Positions 1 to 10,400 of a stretch of DNA of 38,181 nt are shown here, one piece after another. The position numbers and the translations under genes are program-made. The first letter of the stretch is position 1. Every line of letters begins with the position of its first letter. Location of the stretch: contig JWIH01000022.1 in assembly GCA_000814665.1 (NCBI GenBank), positions 1 through 38,181 of the forward strand, read 5' to 3'. The DNA is from Pseudoalteromonas flavipulchra NCIMB 2033 = ATCC BAA-314. Lineage in GTDB: Bacteria > Pseudomonadota > Gammaproteobacteria > Enterobacterales > Alteromonadaceae. The notes under the pieces are model-generated. The model had not been told where the DNA came from and ran no database searches. It was given only the letters and a program-made list of their open reading frames with translations.

Positions 1-3000
1 GGCGAGCTTTAACTCGGTAATTTCAAGGTCAGGCTCTGCAACAAGGTAAGCGGCCAGCGCTTTGCCTTGCGGTGCAGGTACATCAATCACTACTGCGTTT
101 TGTACGCCTTGCTGGTCGACAATAGCTGCAGCAATCTCTCCTAATTCGACACGATAACCACGAATTTTCACCTGCTCATCGTTACGACCGAGATATACCA
201 AGTCGCCGTTGTCTAGGAAACGGGCAAGGTCACCGGTTTTGTAAAGCTTGCTATGGGCGGGGTCGTGACTAAATGGATTATCAATAAAGCGCTCAGCATT
301 GAGTTCAGGGCGGTTTAAGTAACCACGGGCAACCCCAAGGCCTGAAATATATAACTCACCCGGCGCACCAATGGGCATGGGCTGCAGCGACTCAGATAAT
401 ACATGAAGATTAACGTTAGGGTAGGCTTTACCTATGCCTTGATGAAGGCGTGGATAGGCCTGTGCTAGCATCGCACCGACTGTGGCTTCCGTTGGGCCAT
501 ATTCATCGAAAATAGCGTTTACATGGTCGCTTAATGCGGCAATGGCCTGCTCAGTCAGTGCCTCACCACCGAGCATTAGGGCATCAACTTGTGCATCGCT
601 GCCAGGCAATAGCGCCATGGCAAGACTCGGTGTGGTTTTCACAAAGCCAACGTTCGCGGTATTTAGATGAGCTCTAAAGGCGGCGGCATCAAGAATATCG
701 CCTTCATAAACACACACCGTTTGTCCAGCAAGGAGCGGGCATAAGGTGGTGGTCACCGACAAGTCAAAACAGTAATTAGAAGAAAAGTCGATATTACGAT
801 ACTTGTCACCTAACTGGCGGGTTAAGGCGTGAAGATAGTAAAGCACATTGTGCTGCGTGAGCATTACGCCTTTTGGTTGTCCGGTTGTCCCTGAGGTGTA
901 GATGATATAAGCCAAGTTAGCCAACGCGGTTGGACGCACTAAGTTCTCGTGCTCCACCGCCAGTGCATGGGTGTTTACGCCGAGCGCCTTCACGCCGAAC
1001 GCCTTCACGCCGAGCGCCGCCATTTTTCCAAGCACAGGCTCAAGTGAAGGCAAGTGGCTTTCCTGGGTTAGCACTAAGTCGGTGTTGGTGTCGGTTAAAA
1101 TAAATTCAACCCGAGCTTCGGGGTAATCTGGTGAAACAGGCACATAGGCACCACCGGCTTTGAGCACGGCCAAAATAGCAATAAGCATCTCGCTACTGCG
1201 AGAAAAGTAGAGGGCGATAGGGGTATCGGCAGGCAATAGGCCAGCTTGTGCTTTGGGGTGCTGAGCAAGGATTTGCTGTGCAAGGGCATTGGCTTTACCG
1301 TTCACTTCGGCATAAGACAGCGCTTCACCACTACTGGTTAACATGGCCGTCAGCTCAGGGGTGTTAGTGGCGTGCTGCTCTACTAAGCTGGCCAGATCTT
1401 TGTCGGTAGCAAACGACTCGGCGTTGTTGTGCCATTGGCTAAGCGTTGTCTGCATTTGGTTATTGACCAAGCTAATGCTTTGATGGCTTTGTGTCAGTCG
1501 TTCCCCAAGCTGAATCAAAATAGCTTGTACTTGGTCAAGGATCCACTCTGCCCGTGCTGTGCTTAACCATTCTCCGTTGTAGTGCATCACAAAGTCTAAT
1601 CGGTCTTGCTCGCTTTGGGCCACCACAGAAAGCGGATAGTCGCCTTTTTCTATTGATTCTCTGAACTTCCAGCTGCCGGTATTTTCTGGAGTCGGGTAGT
1701 TTTCAAATACAAAGAGGGTATGGAACAAGCGTTGACCATCACGTTGCAGTTTCGACAAGCTCATGTCGCTGTGGCTATTGAGTGCAGCTACGCCTTTTTG
1801 AATGGCTTTGAGAATGTCATTACAACTTGCTTCTGCTTGCCAATTCACCACTAAAGGTAAGGTGTTGATGAACAAACCGACCGCTTGTTCAATCCCATTG
1901 ACTGGAATTTCACGACCGGAAACTGTGCTACCAACAATCGTTTGGCTATCACCAGAATAGGTTTGCAATAACTTATGCCAAGCAAATTGCAGTGCAACGT
2001 TGAGGGTTACGCCAGCTTGTTGACAAGTATGTTGTAGCGACCTAAACGCCTCGCCTTGAAGGCTAAATTGTACCGATTGCACTTGTTCAACGATTCGACT
2101 TTGCGACAAGTCATATTGGCCACCAAGCAATAAGTTAATATCGTTTGCGGTGTCAAATTCGGCTTGTTGTTGCTGCCAGTATGTTTGAGTTTGCTTGGTA
2201 TTTTTAAGGTAATAAGCTTGCGCCTCTAAATAGGTTTGCTGCGCTTGCACCTCAGGTGTTTTCCCTGCACAAAGCTGGCGATAATACCCCGCGACAGCTT
2301 GCAGCATTAACGGTCCACTCCAGCCATCATTAATGGCATGGTGCTCGGTTTTGATAAGTGTGTAGAGGCTTTCACTGCGCTTAAACAAGGTGAAGCGAAT
2401 AAGCCCCGGTTGACTTAGGTCAAACGGAACTTGTCGGTCTGCGGCTTGAGCTTTGCTGATGGCTTGCTGTTGGCCGTGCTCGTCAAAGGATGATAGATCT
2501 ACTATGGTGAAGTGACTGTCATCAATACTGGCGTCGCGACACACCACTTGGAGTAGACATTCTTGCCAATCAAAAGCGGTGCGTAGAATAGGGAAGCGAA
2601 GCGACGCTAAACGCCAGGCATGAATAAAGTGTTCAACCTCTAGCGCTTGTTCAATATCCATGACCAATTGCACTCGGTAGGCATCATCCGTTGGGAAGTT
2701 AACAGCATGATAGATAAAGCCTTGTTGCAAGCTATTTGCTGGGTAAAGTGCTTCGATATTATAGTGCTTGCTCAGCGCTTGATAATGCCCATAAGACAAG
2801 TCGCTTAACCCCAAATCGCTAGGAGTTTGCTGCGGTGTTTGTACTGCTAGTTCGCAGCTTGCATTAATGACCTGGTGAAGCGCCATTTCAAAGAGCTCAA
2901 CAAATGCCAGCGACTGTGATTGGTTCAACCTCGAAACCACATCAAAGTGAAGCTTGTCACCGCGAACTGCGCCATTGATGTTGAGTAGCAGTGCATTGTC

Positions 3001-6000
3001 AGCCTGAGCGTTTGCCTCTGTCATCACATAGCCTGCTTGAGTATCATCCAGCTGCCAGTCTCGGCTTTGCTGTTGTTGCTGATTCAATTGACCTAGGTAG
3101 TTAAAGCTCACCTGAGGGCGAATTACGCTGACTTTGCCAGCTTGTACAAAAGCGCCATAGCCCACGCCTTTATCCGGGATCTGACGCAGCATTTCTTTAG
3201 TGTTTGCGATGGTTGCAATCACGTTGTCGTGGTGTTCAAGGCGCACAGGATACATACTGGTAAACCAGCCTAGGGTTTGCGACACATCCAAGCGCGGATC
3301 TATATTTTCACGACCATGACCTTCAAGTTGAATATGATTAACGGTACTGTCAAAAGTGCTGTGTAGGGCAATATTGAGTGCCGCCAAAAGCAAGTCGTTA
3401 ATGTCAGTATTCAAACCAAGATTGGCATCTCGTAGCAATTTAGCGGTCGTTTCTTGCGCAAATGTGATGCTGTATTGTGATTGTGCTGAGTAAGTGGGTT
3501 GGCTAGTAAAGCCTTTTTGTACCTGCTGCCAATAGTACGCTTGCTCAGGGTAAGCCGAAGGGTAGGTGGCAATGGCATCCACCCACTGACGATAGCTGGT
3601 AAGCTTGTCTGTTAGTGCTTCACCACTTAATAGGGTTTGTAAGTCTTGGCTTAACACCCGCCACGATACCACATCAATAATGGCATGATGGAAGGCAAAG
3701 AATACCTGACTGCCCTCGGCCGTTTTCACCAACGCTGCCTGCCACAGGGGGCCATTGAATAAATCAAATTGGCTTTGTAGTTTGGTCAATTCGTTAAATA
3801 ACGCGTCTTTACTCAGAGCCGTCGCATCAAGTAATGGGACTTCAAGCTCTATTGCCGCTTGGTACGCTTGTTTTACCCCGTTGCTGGTCTGAACAAAGTG
3901 ACAACGTAGCATGTCATGATGCTCGCTCAGCGCTTGAATAGCTTGAGTCAGCCCCGTGTGTTCAATGTGTTCAGGTAAGTTAAGGGTAAATGCTTGGTTC
4001 CAATGGTGTGGATTTGGTAGCCCTAAATCGAAAAACCACTGTTGGATAGGCAGTAGTGCAAACTTACCACTTAACCTACCTTGCTCCGTGATAAGTTCGA
4101 TGGTTTCAGTGCTAACGTGTTGAATTAAATAGGCCTGCGCTGCCACGCTTGGGGCGTCAATGATGTCTTTAACCTGAAGGTTAAAGCCAGCTTTACGCAG
4201 CGCAGACACAAGTTGAATACTGACAATAGAGTCGCCACCGACTTTGAAAAAGTCATCATTAACGCCCACTTGTTCTAGACCCAATACTGACTGCCAAATA
4301 CCACACAATTGTTTTTCTAATTCGCTGCTCGGTGCTTGATAGTTGTCTTCATCTACCACCGTTGGAGTAGGCAATTGCTTGTGATCCAGCTTTCCATTGT
4401 TGTTAAACGGTAACGCCGACATCACTTCAAAGTAGCTTGGGATCATATAGCTAGGTAAAACCTGAGCCAGTTCCTGTTTTACTGCATTTAGGTCTAACTC
4501 GCCGCGCTCTGGTACCACGTATGCGGCAAGTTGCTTGTTGCCCGCTTGTTCGAATACCACCACAGCAGCGACTTTCACTTGCGCCAATTCGTTGAGCTGT
4601 GCTTCTATTTCAGCAAGCTCAATCCTGAACCCGCGGATCTTCACTTGGTGATCGTTACGGCCTAAAAACTCTAGTACGCCAGACTCGGACCAACGTCCTA
4701 AGTCTCCCGTTTTATACAGTTTATCTAGCCCGAGTTGTTTGGCCTTTGCGCTTGCAAAGGGGTTATCGATAAAGCGCGCAGCACTCATTTCGGGTTTATT
4801 AAGATAGCCACACGCAAGTCCGGCTCCTGCTATAAATATCTCGCCTGTCGCGCCGTATGGCACTGGATTAAGATGTTTATCAAGCAATAATACTTGGCGA
4901 TGATTAATGGCTTGGCCGATGGGCACCGGGCCATCAATATTGGCGCATGGATAGAAAGTGGTAAATGTCGTGCTTTCAGTTGGGCCATACGCGTTTATCA
5001 CCAACTCTGGTCGCGTATCTCGGGCGAGAATGCGTTTGACTATGCTTGGAGTGATTGCCTCACCGCCTGTTAGTACGCAGCGGACATTGTCATAAATATC
5101 AGGTTGTTGTAAATACAGCGAATCAAACAGTGTGCGCGTTAGCCAAAGTACACTAACACCGTGTTGTTTAATTAACCTTGATAGGCTGTCAGGATAAGCG
5201 CCTTGTTGCGCACTTGCTACAACTAATTTGCAGCCGTTTATTAGTGGTGTCCAAATTTCAAACGTTGCGGCGTCAAAATTTGGATTAGATAGGTGAATAA
5301 ACACGTCGTTTTCTGACGTGTTTATTAAATCAGTATCTTGTACCAAAGAAACAACGCCACGGTGTGGAACGACCACGCCCTTTGGCTCACCTGTCGTACC
5401 CGATGTATAGATCACATAGGCTTCGGTTTGCGCATGTGCACCTGATAGTACGGGCGCTGCATCAGACAAAGACAAGCTATCTAAGCAGGTAATTTGCGGC
5501 TCTGCATCACAACTTGCAACGAGTGTTTCGATACGCGGGCGCAGCTCGCTTTGTGTTAAAATCAAACCAAGTTGCGTGTCGTTGAGCATATACTCTATGC
5601 GCTGATCTGGATAATCAGGATTAAGCGGTACATAAGCGCAACCCGCCTTTAGGATAGCCAGTTTTGCGATTACCATTGCAATAGAGCGTTCACAGAAAAG
5701 CCCAACAAAGCGATGGTTAGCGCCAACGTCCACATGATCTTTAATGTAGGCGGCAAGCTTATTCGCGCTTTGTTCTAATTCTTGGTAGGTCAGCTGCATT
5801 TCGCCTTCAACCAGCGCTATTCGAGCTGGCGTTTTTTGTGCTTGCTGAGCAACCAACTCATGGATAGTAGAGTGCAAATAATCCGCATGCTCATCTACCT
5901 CAACCATTGGTGCTCGCTCATCATTACTTAACAAAGAAATTTGGTTATGCGGCTGGTTTTCATCAGCAATAATGGCATCTAACACCAATGTCATTTGGGT

Positions 6001-7449
6001 GAGCAATCGCTGTGCTTTGCTTGGTGCCAGCATGGTTTCGCAGAAGCTCAACTTAAGTAGCAAGATATCTTGTTGTTCAACAATGCTGATGGTGAGCGGA
6101 TAGTCTACTTTTTCAATCATCTTATCGAACGACCATTCGAGTACGTCTTGTCCCGCTGGCGTCGGATAGTTTTCAAATACAAATAGACTGTTGAACAGGC
6201 GAGTATTCGGCTCTTGTAGTTGCGACAGTGAAACACTGCTGTTGCCGTTAAGTTCTGCAATTTTTTCTTTCAGCGCTGTAAGCTGGGTGCGAATACTGGC
6301 CGTTTCTTGCCAATCAAGGGAAAGAGGTAGGGTATTGATATATAAACCAACACTGGCATGGATCCCGTCAATGGGTAGTTCACGACCCGAGACCGTTGTG
6401 CCTACTATGGTTTGCTCAGCGTCGCAGTAATATTGCAGTACTTTATGCCAAGCAAATTGCATTAAGACGTTCAGCGTGAGCCCGTGTTGTTTAGCAAATG
6501 CTTTGAGCTGTTGATGGCGCTCTGAAGAGAGCTTTAATTCGCTCGCTGCTGCTTTTTGGATCTGTGACGAGCCAGATTGGTCAATATTTTTACTCAATAA
6601 GCGGTTGATATCATTGGGCTCACCAAATTGTGCCTTTTGGTTTTGCCAATAGCTATCGCTAGATTTTTGATTTTGCTGATAGCGCGCTTGTGTTTGTAGG
6701 TAAGCCGTTTCTTCTTCAACAATGACCGGCTCGCCTTTGGTTAGTTTGGCGTAGTTTTGATGCACGGTTTGCAGCATCACCGGAAAGCTCCAGCCATCGC
6801 TGATGCTATGGTGTTCTGCTTTAATTAGGGTGTAATGTGTATCGGCGCGTTTAACGATAGCAAAACGCATTAATCCCGGTTGAGTCAAATCGAAAGGTGT
6901 ATTACGGTCGTCGTGAATGAGCTTATCGATACGTGTCTGTTGTTCAATGTGGTCTAACGTACTGAAGTCGTGAAAACTGAAGTGATTTGGGGTAAATCCG
7001 GCCCCTCCTTTGATCACTTGGATGATTTCATTTTCCCAGTTGAACGCAGTACGTAGCGCAGGGTAACGCATTGATGCCAAGATCCAAGCCTGTTGGTAAG
7101 CATCGACATCGAGTGTTTGATGGTAATCGATGACTAACTGAACTCGGTAAGCATCGTCATTTGGTTGGGCAAGGTGATGATAAACAAAACCTTTTTGCAT
7201 ACTGTTAGCATCAAAGATGGCACGGATCTCAGATGCCTTTTTATGCTCTGTCGCTAGTAACTGTTCAAAGTCTTGTTCGGAAAAAACTTGCTGCGATACA
7301 AGGTAATCTAATAATGCGGCTTTATTTGCTTTGAGGTAGTCAACCCATTGTTGGCTGAGTCCTTGCTCACCATGGACAATCTTAAGTTTGTCTCCATTGG
7401 CCCAAAGCGCAATGTTATCCTTTGCAAGTGATTGGCATAAATTCAACAT
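1..7449 (-). CDS. altL: Alterochromide-type NRPS, docking-C-A(Val)-T-E-C-A(Asn), 3' end outside the window
   Basis: Open without a stop for 2483 codons from ATG at 7449 to the left edge; it starts 3 bp after the stop of the upstream NRPS. Residues 1-55 resemble a TubC-type N-terminal docking domain (LWANGDKLKIV, then LLDYL). Next come a condensation domain with HHSISDG near residue 212 and an adenylation domain with YTSGTTGEPKG near 675. Its pocket residues read D-A-F-W-L-G-A-T-F, closest to valine codes. A carrier site GGDSI lies near 1070, and an epimerization domain has HHAIIDVVSW near 1250 and NYLGQ. The second condensation domain has HHAINDG near 1700, and the second adenylation domain has YTSGTTGQPKG near 2180 with pocket D-L-T-K-M-G-E-V-G, essentially the asparagine code. 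The window ends in the C-terminal part of this domain, so its carrier domain and anything later are unseen. The Val-Asn order supports the alterochromide assignment. A 15-bp tandem repeat lies at 977-1021. Confidence 0.93.
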   Translation of the reverse strand, partial: MLNLCQSLAKDNIALWANGDKLKIVHGEQGLSQQWVDYLKANKAALLDYLVSQQVFSEQDFEQLLATEHKKASEIRAIFDANSMQKGFVYHHLAQPNDDAYRVQLVIDYHQTLDVDAYQQAWILASMRYPALRTAFNWENEIIQVIKGGAGFTPNHFSFHDFSTLDHIEQQTRIDKLIHDDRNTPFDLTQPGLMRFAIVKRADTHYTLIKAEHHSISDGWSFPVMLQTVHQNYAKLTKGEPVIVEEETAYLQTQARYQQNQKSSDSYWQNQKAQFGEPNDINRLLSKNIDQSGSSQIQKAAASELKLSSERHQQLKAFAKQHGLTLNVLMQFAWHKVLQYYCDAEQTIVGTTVSGRELPIDGIHASVGLYINTLPLSLDWQETASIRTQLTALKEKIAELNGNSSVSLSQLQEPNTRLFNSLFVFENYPTPAGQDVLEWSFDKMIEKVDYPLTISIVEQQDILLLKLSFCETMLAPSKAQRLLTQMTLVLDAIIADENQPHNQISLLSNDERAPMVEVDEHADYLHSTIHELVAQQAQKTPARIALVEGEMQLTYQELEQSANKLAAYIKDHVDVGANHRFVGLFCERSIAMVIAKLAILKAGCAYVPLNPDYPDQRIEYMLNDTQLGLILTQSELRPRIETLVASCDAEPQITCLDSLSLSDAAPVLSGAHAQTEAYVIYTSGTTGEPKGVVVPHRGVVSLVQDTDLINTSENDVFIHLSNPNFDAATFEIWTPLINGCKLVVASAQQGAYPDSLSRLIKQHGVSVLWLTRTLFDSLYLQQPDIYDNVRCVLTGGEAITPSIVKRILARDTRPELVINAYGPTESTTFTTFYPCANIDGPVPIGQAINHRQVLLLDKHLNPVPYGATGEIFIAGAGLACGYLNKPEMSAARFIDNPFASAKAKQLGLDKLYKTGDLGRWSESGVLEFLGRNDHQVKIRGFRIELAEIEAQLNELAQVKVAAVVVFEQAGNKQLAAYVVPERGELDLNAVKQELAQVLPSYMIPSYFEVMSALPFNNNGKLDHKQLPTPTVVDEDNYQAPSSELEKQLCGIWQSVLGLEQVGVNDDFFKVGGDSIVSIQLVSALRKAGFNLQVKDIIDAPSVAAQAYLIQHVSTETIELITEQGRLSGKFALLPIQQWFFDLGLPNPHHWNQAFTLNLPEHIEHTGLTQAIQALSEHHDMLRCHFVQTSNGVKQAYQAAIELEVPLLDATALSKDALFNELTKLQSQFDLFNGPLWQAALVKTAEGSQVFFAFHHAIIDVVSWRVLSQDLQTLLSGEALTDKLTSYRQWVDAIATYPSAYPEQAYYWQQVQKGFTSQPTYSAQSQYSITFAQETTAKLLRDANLGLNTDINDLLLAALNIALHSTFDSTVNHIQLEGHGRENIDPRLDVSQTLGWFTSMYPVRLEHHDNVIATIANTKEMLRQIPDKGVGYGAFVQAGKVSVIRPQVSFNYLGQLNQQQQQSRDWQLDDTQAGYVMTEANAQADNALLLNINGAVRGDKLHFDVVSRLNQSQSLAFVELFEMALHQVINASCELAVQTPQQTPSDLGLSDLSYGHYQALSKHYNIEALYPANSLQQGFIYHAVNFPTDDAYRVQLVMDIEQALEVEHFIHAWRLASLRFPILRTAFDWQECLLQVVCRDASIDDSHFTIVDLSSFDEHGQQQAISKAQAADRQVPFDLSQPGLIRFTLFKRSESLYTLIKTEHHAINDGWSGPLMLQAVAGYYRQLCAGKTPEVQAQQTYLEAQAYYLKNTKQTQTYWQQQQAEFDTANDINLLLGGQYDLSQSRIVEQVQSVQFSLQGEAFRSLQHTCQQAGVTLNVALQFAWHKLLQTYSGDSQTIVGSTVSGREIPVNGIEQAVGLFINTLPLVVNWQAEASCNDILKAIQKGVAALNSHSDMSLSKLQRDGQRLFHTLFVFENYPTPENTGSWKFRESIEKGDYPLSVVAQSEQDRLDFVMHYNGEWLSTARAEWILDQVQAILIQLGERLTQSHQSISLVNNQMQTTLSQWHNNAESFATDKDLASLVEQHATNTPELTAMLTSSGEALSYAEVNGKANALAQQILAQHPKAQAGLLPADTPIALYFSRSSEMLIAILAVLKAGGAYVPVSPDYPEARVEFILTDTNTDLVLTQESHLPSLEPVLGKMAALGVKAFGVKALGVNTHALAVEHENLVRPTALANLAYIIYTSGTTGQPKGVMLTQHNVLYYLHALTRQLGDKYRNIDFSSNYCFDLSVTTTLCPLLAGQTVCVYEGDILDAAAFRAHLNTANVGFVKTTPSLAMALLPGSDAQVDALMLGGEALTEQAIAALSDHVNAIFDEYGPTEATVGAMLAQAYPRLHQGIGKAYPNVNLHVLSESLQPMPIGAPGELYISGLGVARGYLNRPELNAERFIDNPFSHDPAHSKLYKTGDLARFLDNGDLVYLGRNDEQVKIRGYRVELGEIAAAIVDQQGVQNAVVIDVPAPQGKALAAYLVAEPDLEITELKLA

Positions 7450-7452
7450 GGT

Positions 7453-10400
7453 TTAAATCTCTAATTCTTGTGTTTTTTCAGACTGAGTCGTGGTTTGTTC
7501 TAGTTGTGTTTCACTTAACTGGGATTGCAGTGCAGCTAGTTGCTCCTGAGAAAGCGAGCCCGCACCAAAGTCGCTAGGGGTGCTTACACCGCCGCGCTTT
7601 TTCGCCTCGAGCGCCGTATCCAATACGTCATGTAGCGCTTGTGTTAAGTGAGTAGCGAAGGCATCGGTAAGATTGCCATCTAGCAATGAATCCACTTTGA
7701 TCCTGAGTTGCTCGCCTTGAACCAGCGCATTGATATCGAGGATCAGATCCGAGCCGTTTTGTGCAGAACTTGTCTCGGTTTGCAGTTGGTTGTCTATTTG
7801 CCAAAGCGCATCGCTTTGCCCACCCATTTGGCCTAGGTAGTTAAAACTGATACTTGGCAACGTTAAGCTGGTGTCTTGCAGTTGTGCACTACCAAAACCA
7901 AGACCTTTATTTGGGATCTGGCGTAGCGCCTCTTTGGCATCAATAATGGTGTCGCTTAGTGTCGCTTGTTGAGTCAGGCGTAGCGGGTACAAGCAAGTGA
8001 ACCAGCCAATTGTTTGGTTGATATCAGCATCATCACGCCACATTTCACGACCATGACTTTCCAACGTGATAGCATGCTGAGTTTGCTTAAAGGTTTTACT
8101 CAATGCTTGGCACAAAGCAGCCAGTAGTAACTCTTCACCTTGCGTATTGAAGCCAGCATTCGCGTCACGTATTAAGCGGGTCGTGGTTTGCGCGTCTAGC
8201 TCTAACCAAGCGGTTGACGGTGTTGCAGCCATGCTTGGCGGATAGCTTGGTAAGTTGGTTGCTAAACGCTGCCAAAATGCCATTTCTTGCGGGTGTGCTG
8301 CCGGGTACGCTTGCATCATTTCTACCCATTGTCGATAGCTGGTGCGTTTACTCAGCAACTCTCCTTGTGCTAAAAGGGTTTGCAGATCTTGCGCGATGAT
8401 CCGCCAAGAAACCGCATCGATGATTAAGTGGTGAAGCGCAAAGTGAAGCAGGTCGTAGTCTTCGCAAAACGCTTCGATATGTGTAACTTGCCAAAGTGGG
8501 CCATTACAAATATCGAACTGGCTTTGTCGCGCGTTGAGCTCTGCTTGTACATCGTGCGACTTGCCGTTAAGGACGTTGAGTGGCGCCATCGTACTAACAT
8601 CGTTATATTCTTGCGTAATATGGCCTTCAAATTCCATAAAGGTTGTGCGCAACATATCATGTTGATCACTTAAACTGTGTAGCGCCTCTTGTAATTGAGT
8701 TTGGCTAAAGCCGCTTGGGATCCTGATTGCAAATGCCTGATTCCAATGATTCTCCTCCGGTAGTGCTTTATTGAAAAACCATTGTTGAATTGGCAGTAGA
8801 TCAAAGCGTCCGCTCAGCAGGCCTTGCTCTTGTGTTATCTCTCGTTGAGTCGCTTGTACACTAACAATACGCTGACTTAACGCCGCTGCAGTTGGACAAT
8901 CAAAGATATCTTTTACTTGTAGTTCAATGCCTTGTTTTCTGAGCAAAGCAACGAGTTGAATCGTGAGAATAGAATCACCACCGATAGCAAAGAAATCATC
9001 TTTGGTGCTCACTTGCTCAACACCAAGCAAAGTTTTAAATGCTTCACACAGTTGCGCTTCCGTTTCGTCTTGCGGCGCCACATATTCGCTTTGGCTTACC
9101 AGTTCAGGCTCTGGCAACGCTTTACGGTCTAATTTACCGTTGCCAGTCAAAGGTATTTCCGCAAGCTCAGTCCACGTTTTTGGCTGCATATAACTGGGTA
9201 GCGCTTGACTCACATGGGCTTTCACTTGGGCAGTTTGGCCGTAATGTTGTGGCTTAAACTTGATATAAGCGGCTAGGTAGGGAACACTTTGTAGGGTACG
9301 GTCGATAACCACCGCTTGGGCAACTTCTGGCAGTTGGTTGATCACGCTTTCGATTTCACCCAGTTCAATACGGTAGCCACGGATCTTCACCTGATTATCG
9401 TTACGACCGATATACTCTAACTCACCATCCGGCAGGCGTCTTGCCAAGTCACCGGTTTTATACAGTCTGGCTCGTCCTTGTTGAATATCTTGTTCGCTTG
9501 CATATGGGCTGCTAATAAAGCGTTCTTGACTGAGTGCTTCGCGGTTTAAATAACCACGAGCAAGACCTGCTCCGCCAATATATAACTCACCGCAGGCGCC
9601 GGGTTCGACCAACTGCAATTTGGAATTTAGCACGTACGCTTTCATATCTAATATGGGTCTACCGATATGAGAGGCTTTAGAACTTGATTGTTGCGTGAGT
9701 GCTTTATAGGTGACATGCACCGTGGTTTCAGTGATCCCATACATGTTGACCAATAGCGGCTGTTCATCGCCGTAGCAGTTCCACCAAGGGTTGAGCATTT
9801 CGGGGTTAAGTTTGTCACCACCGAAAATCACATACCTCAGTTTGTCAAAATTCAATTTTGCGCTTAGTGCCGCTGCACTAAATTCATAGAATGCGGCAGG
9901 AGTCTGATTAAGCACAGTCACTTGATTATCTGAGCAGTAGTCTGCAAAGGCCTCAAAATCGCGGATCAGGCTGTTGTCAGGAATGCAGAGTTTACCGCCA
10001 TAAAGTAGGGCACCCCACATTTCCCATACACTAAAGTCAAAAGTATAGGCATGGTAAAGCACCCAAGTATCGTGATGGTCAAAGCCATAATCTTGCTCCG
10101 TCGCCGTGAACAATCGAGCGACGTTTTCATGAGTTTGCATCACGCCTTTTGGTTGGCCAGTCGTACCTGAGGTATAAATGATGTATACCAAGTCCTGCGG
10201 TGATTGGCTGATGACAGGGGCTGTGTCGCTTTGTTGCTGGGCATTGAGTGGTGTAACTAATGGGCAAGCCACCTCCGCCAAACGGCATTTGTCTTGTGCG
10301 GCGGCATACTCTTGCTCGTCGACAATCAACAGGCTTGGGTTAGTGTCACTTAGAATAAAGGTTGTTCGCTCGCTGGCATGGTCGGGAGACAGCGGCACAT

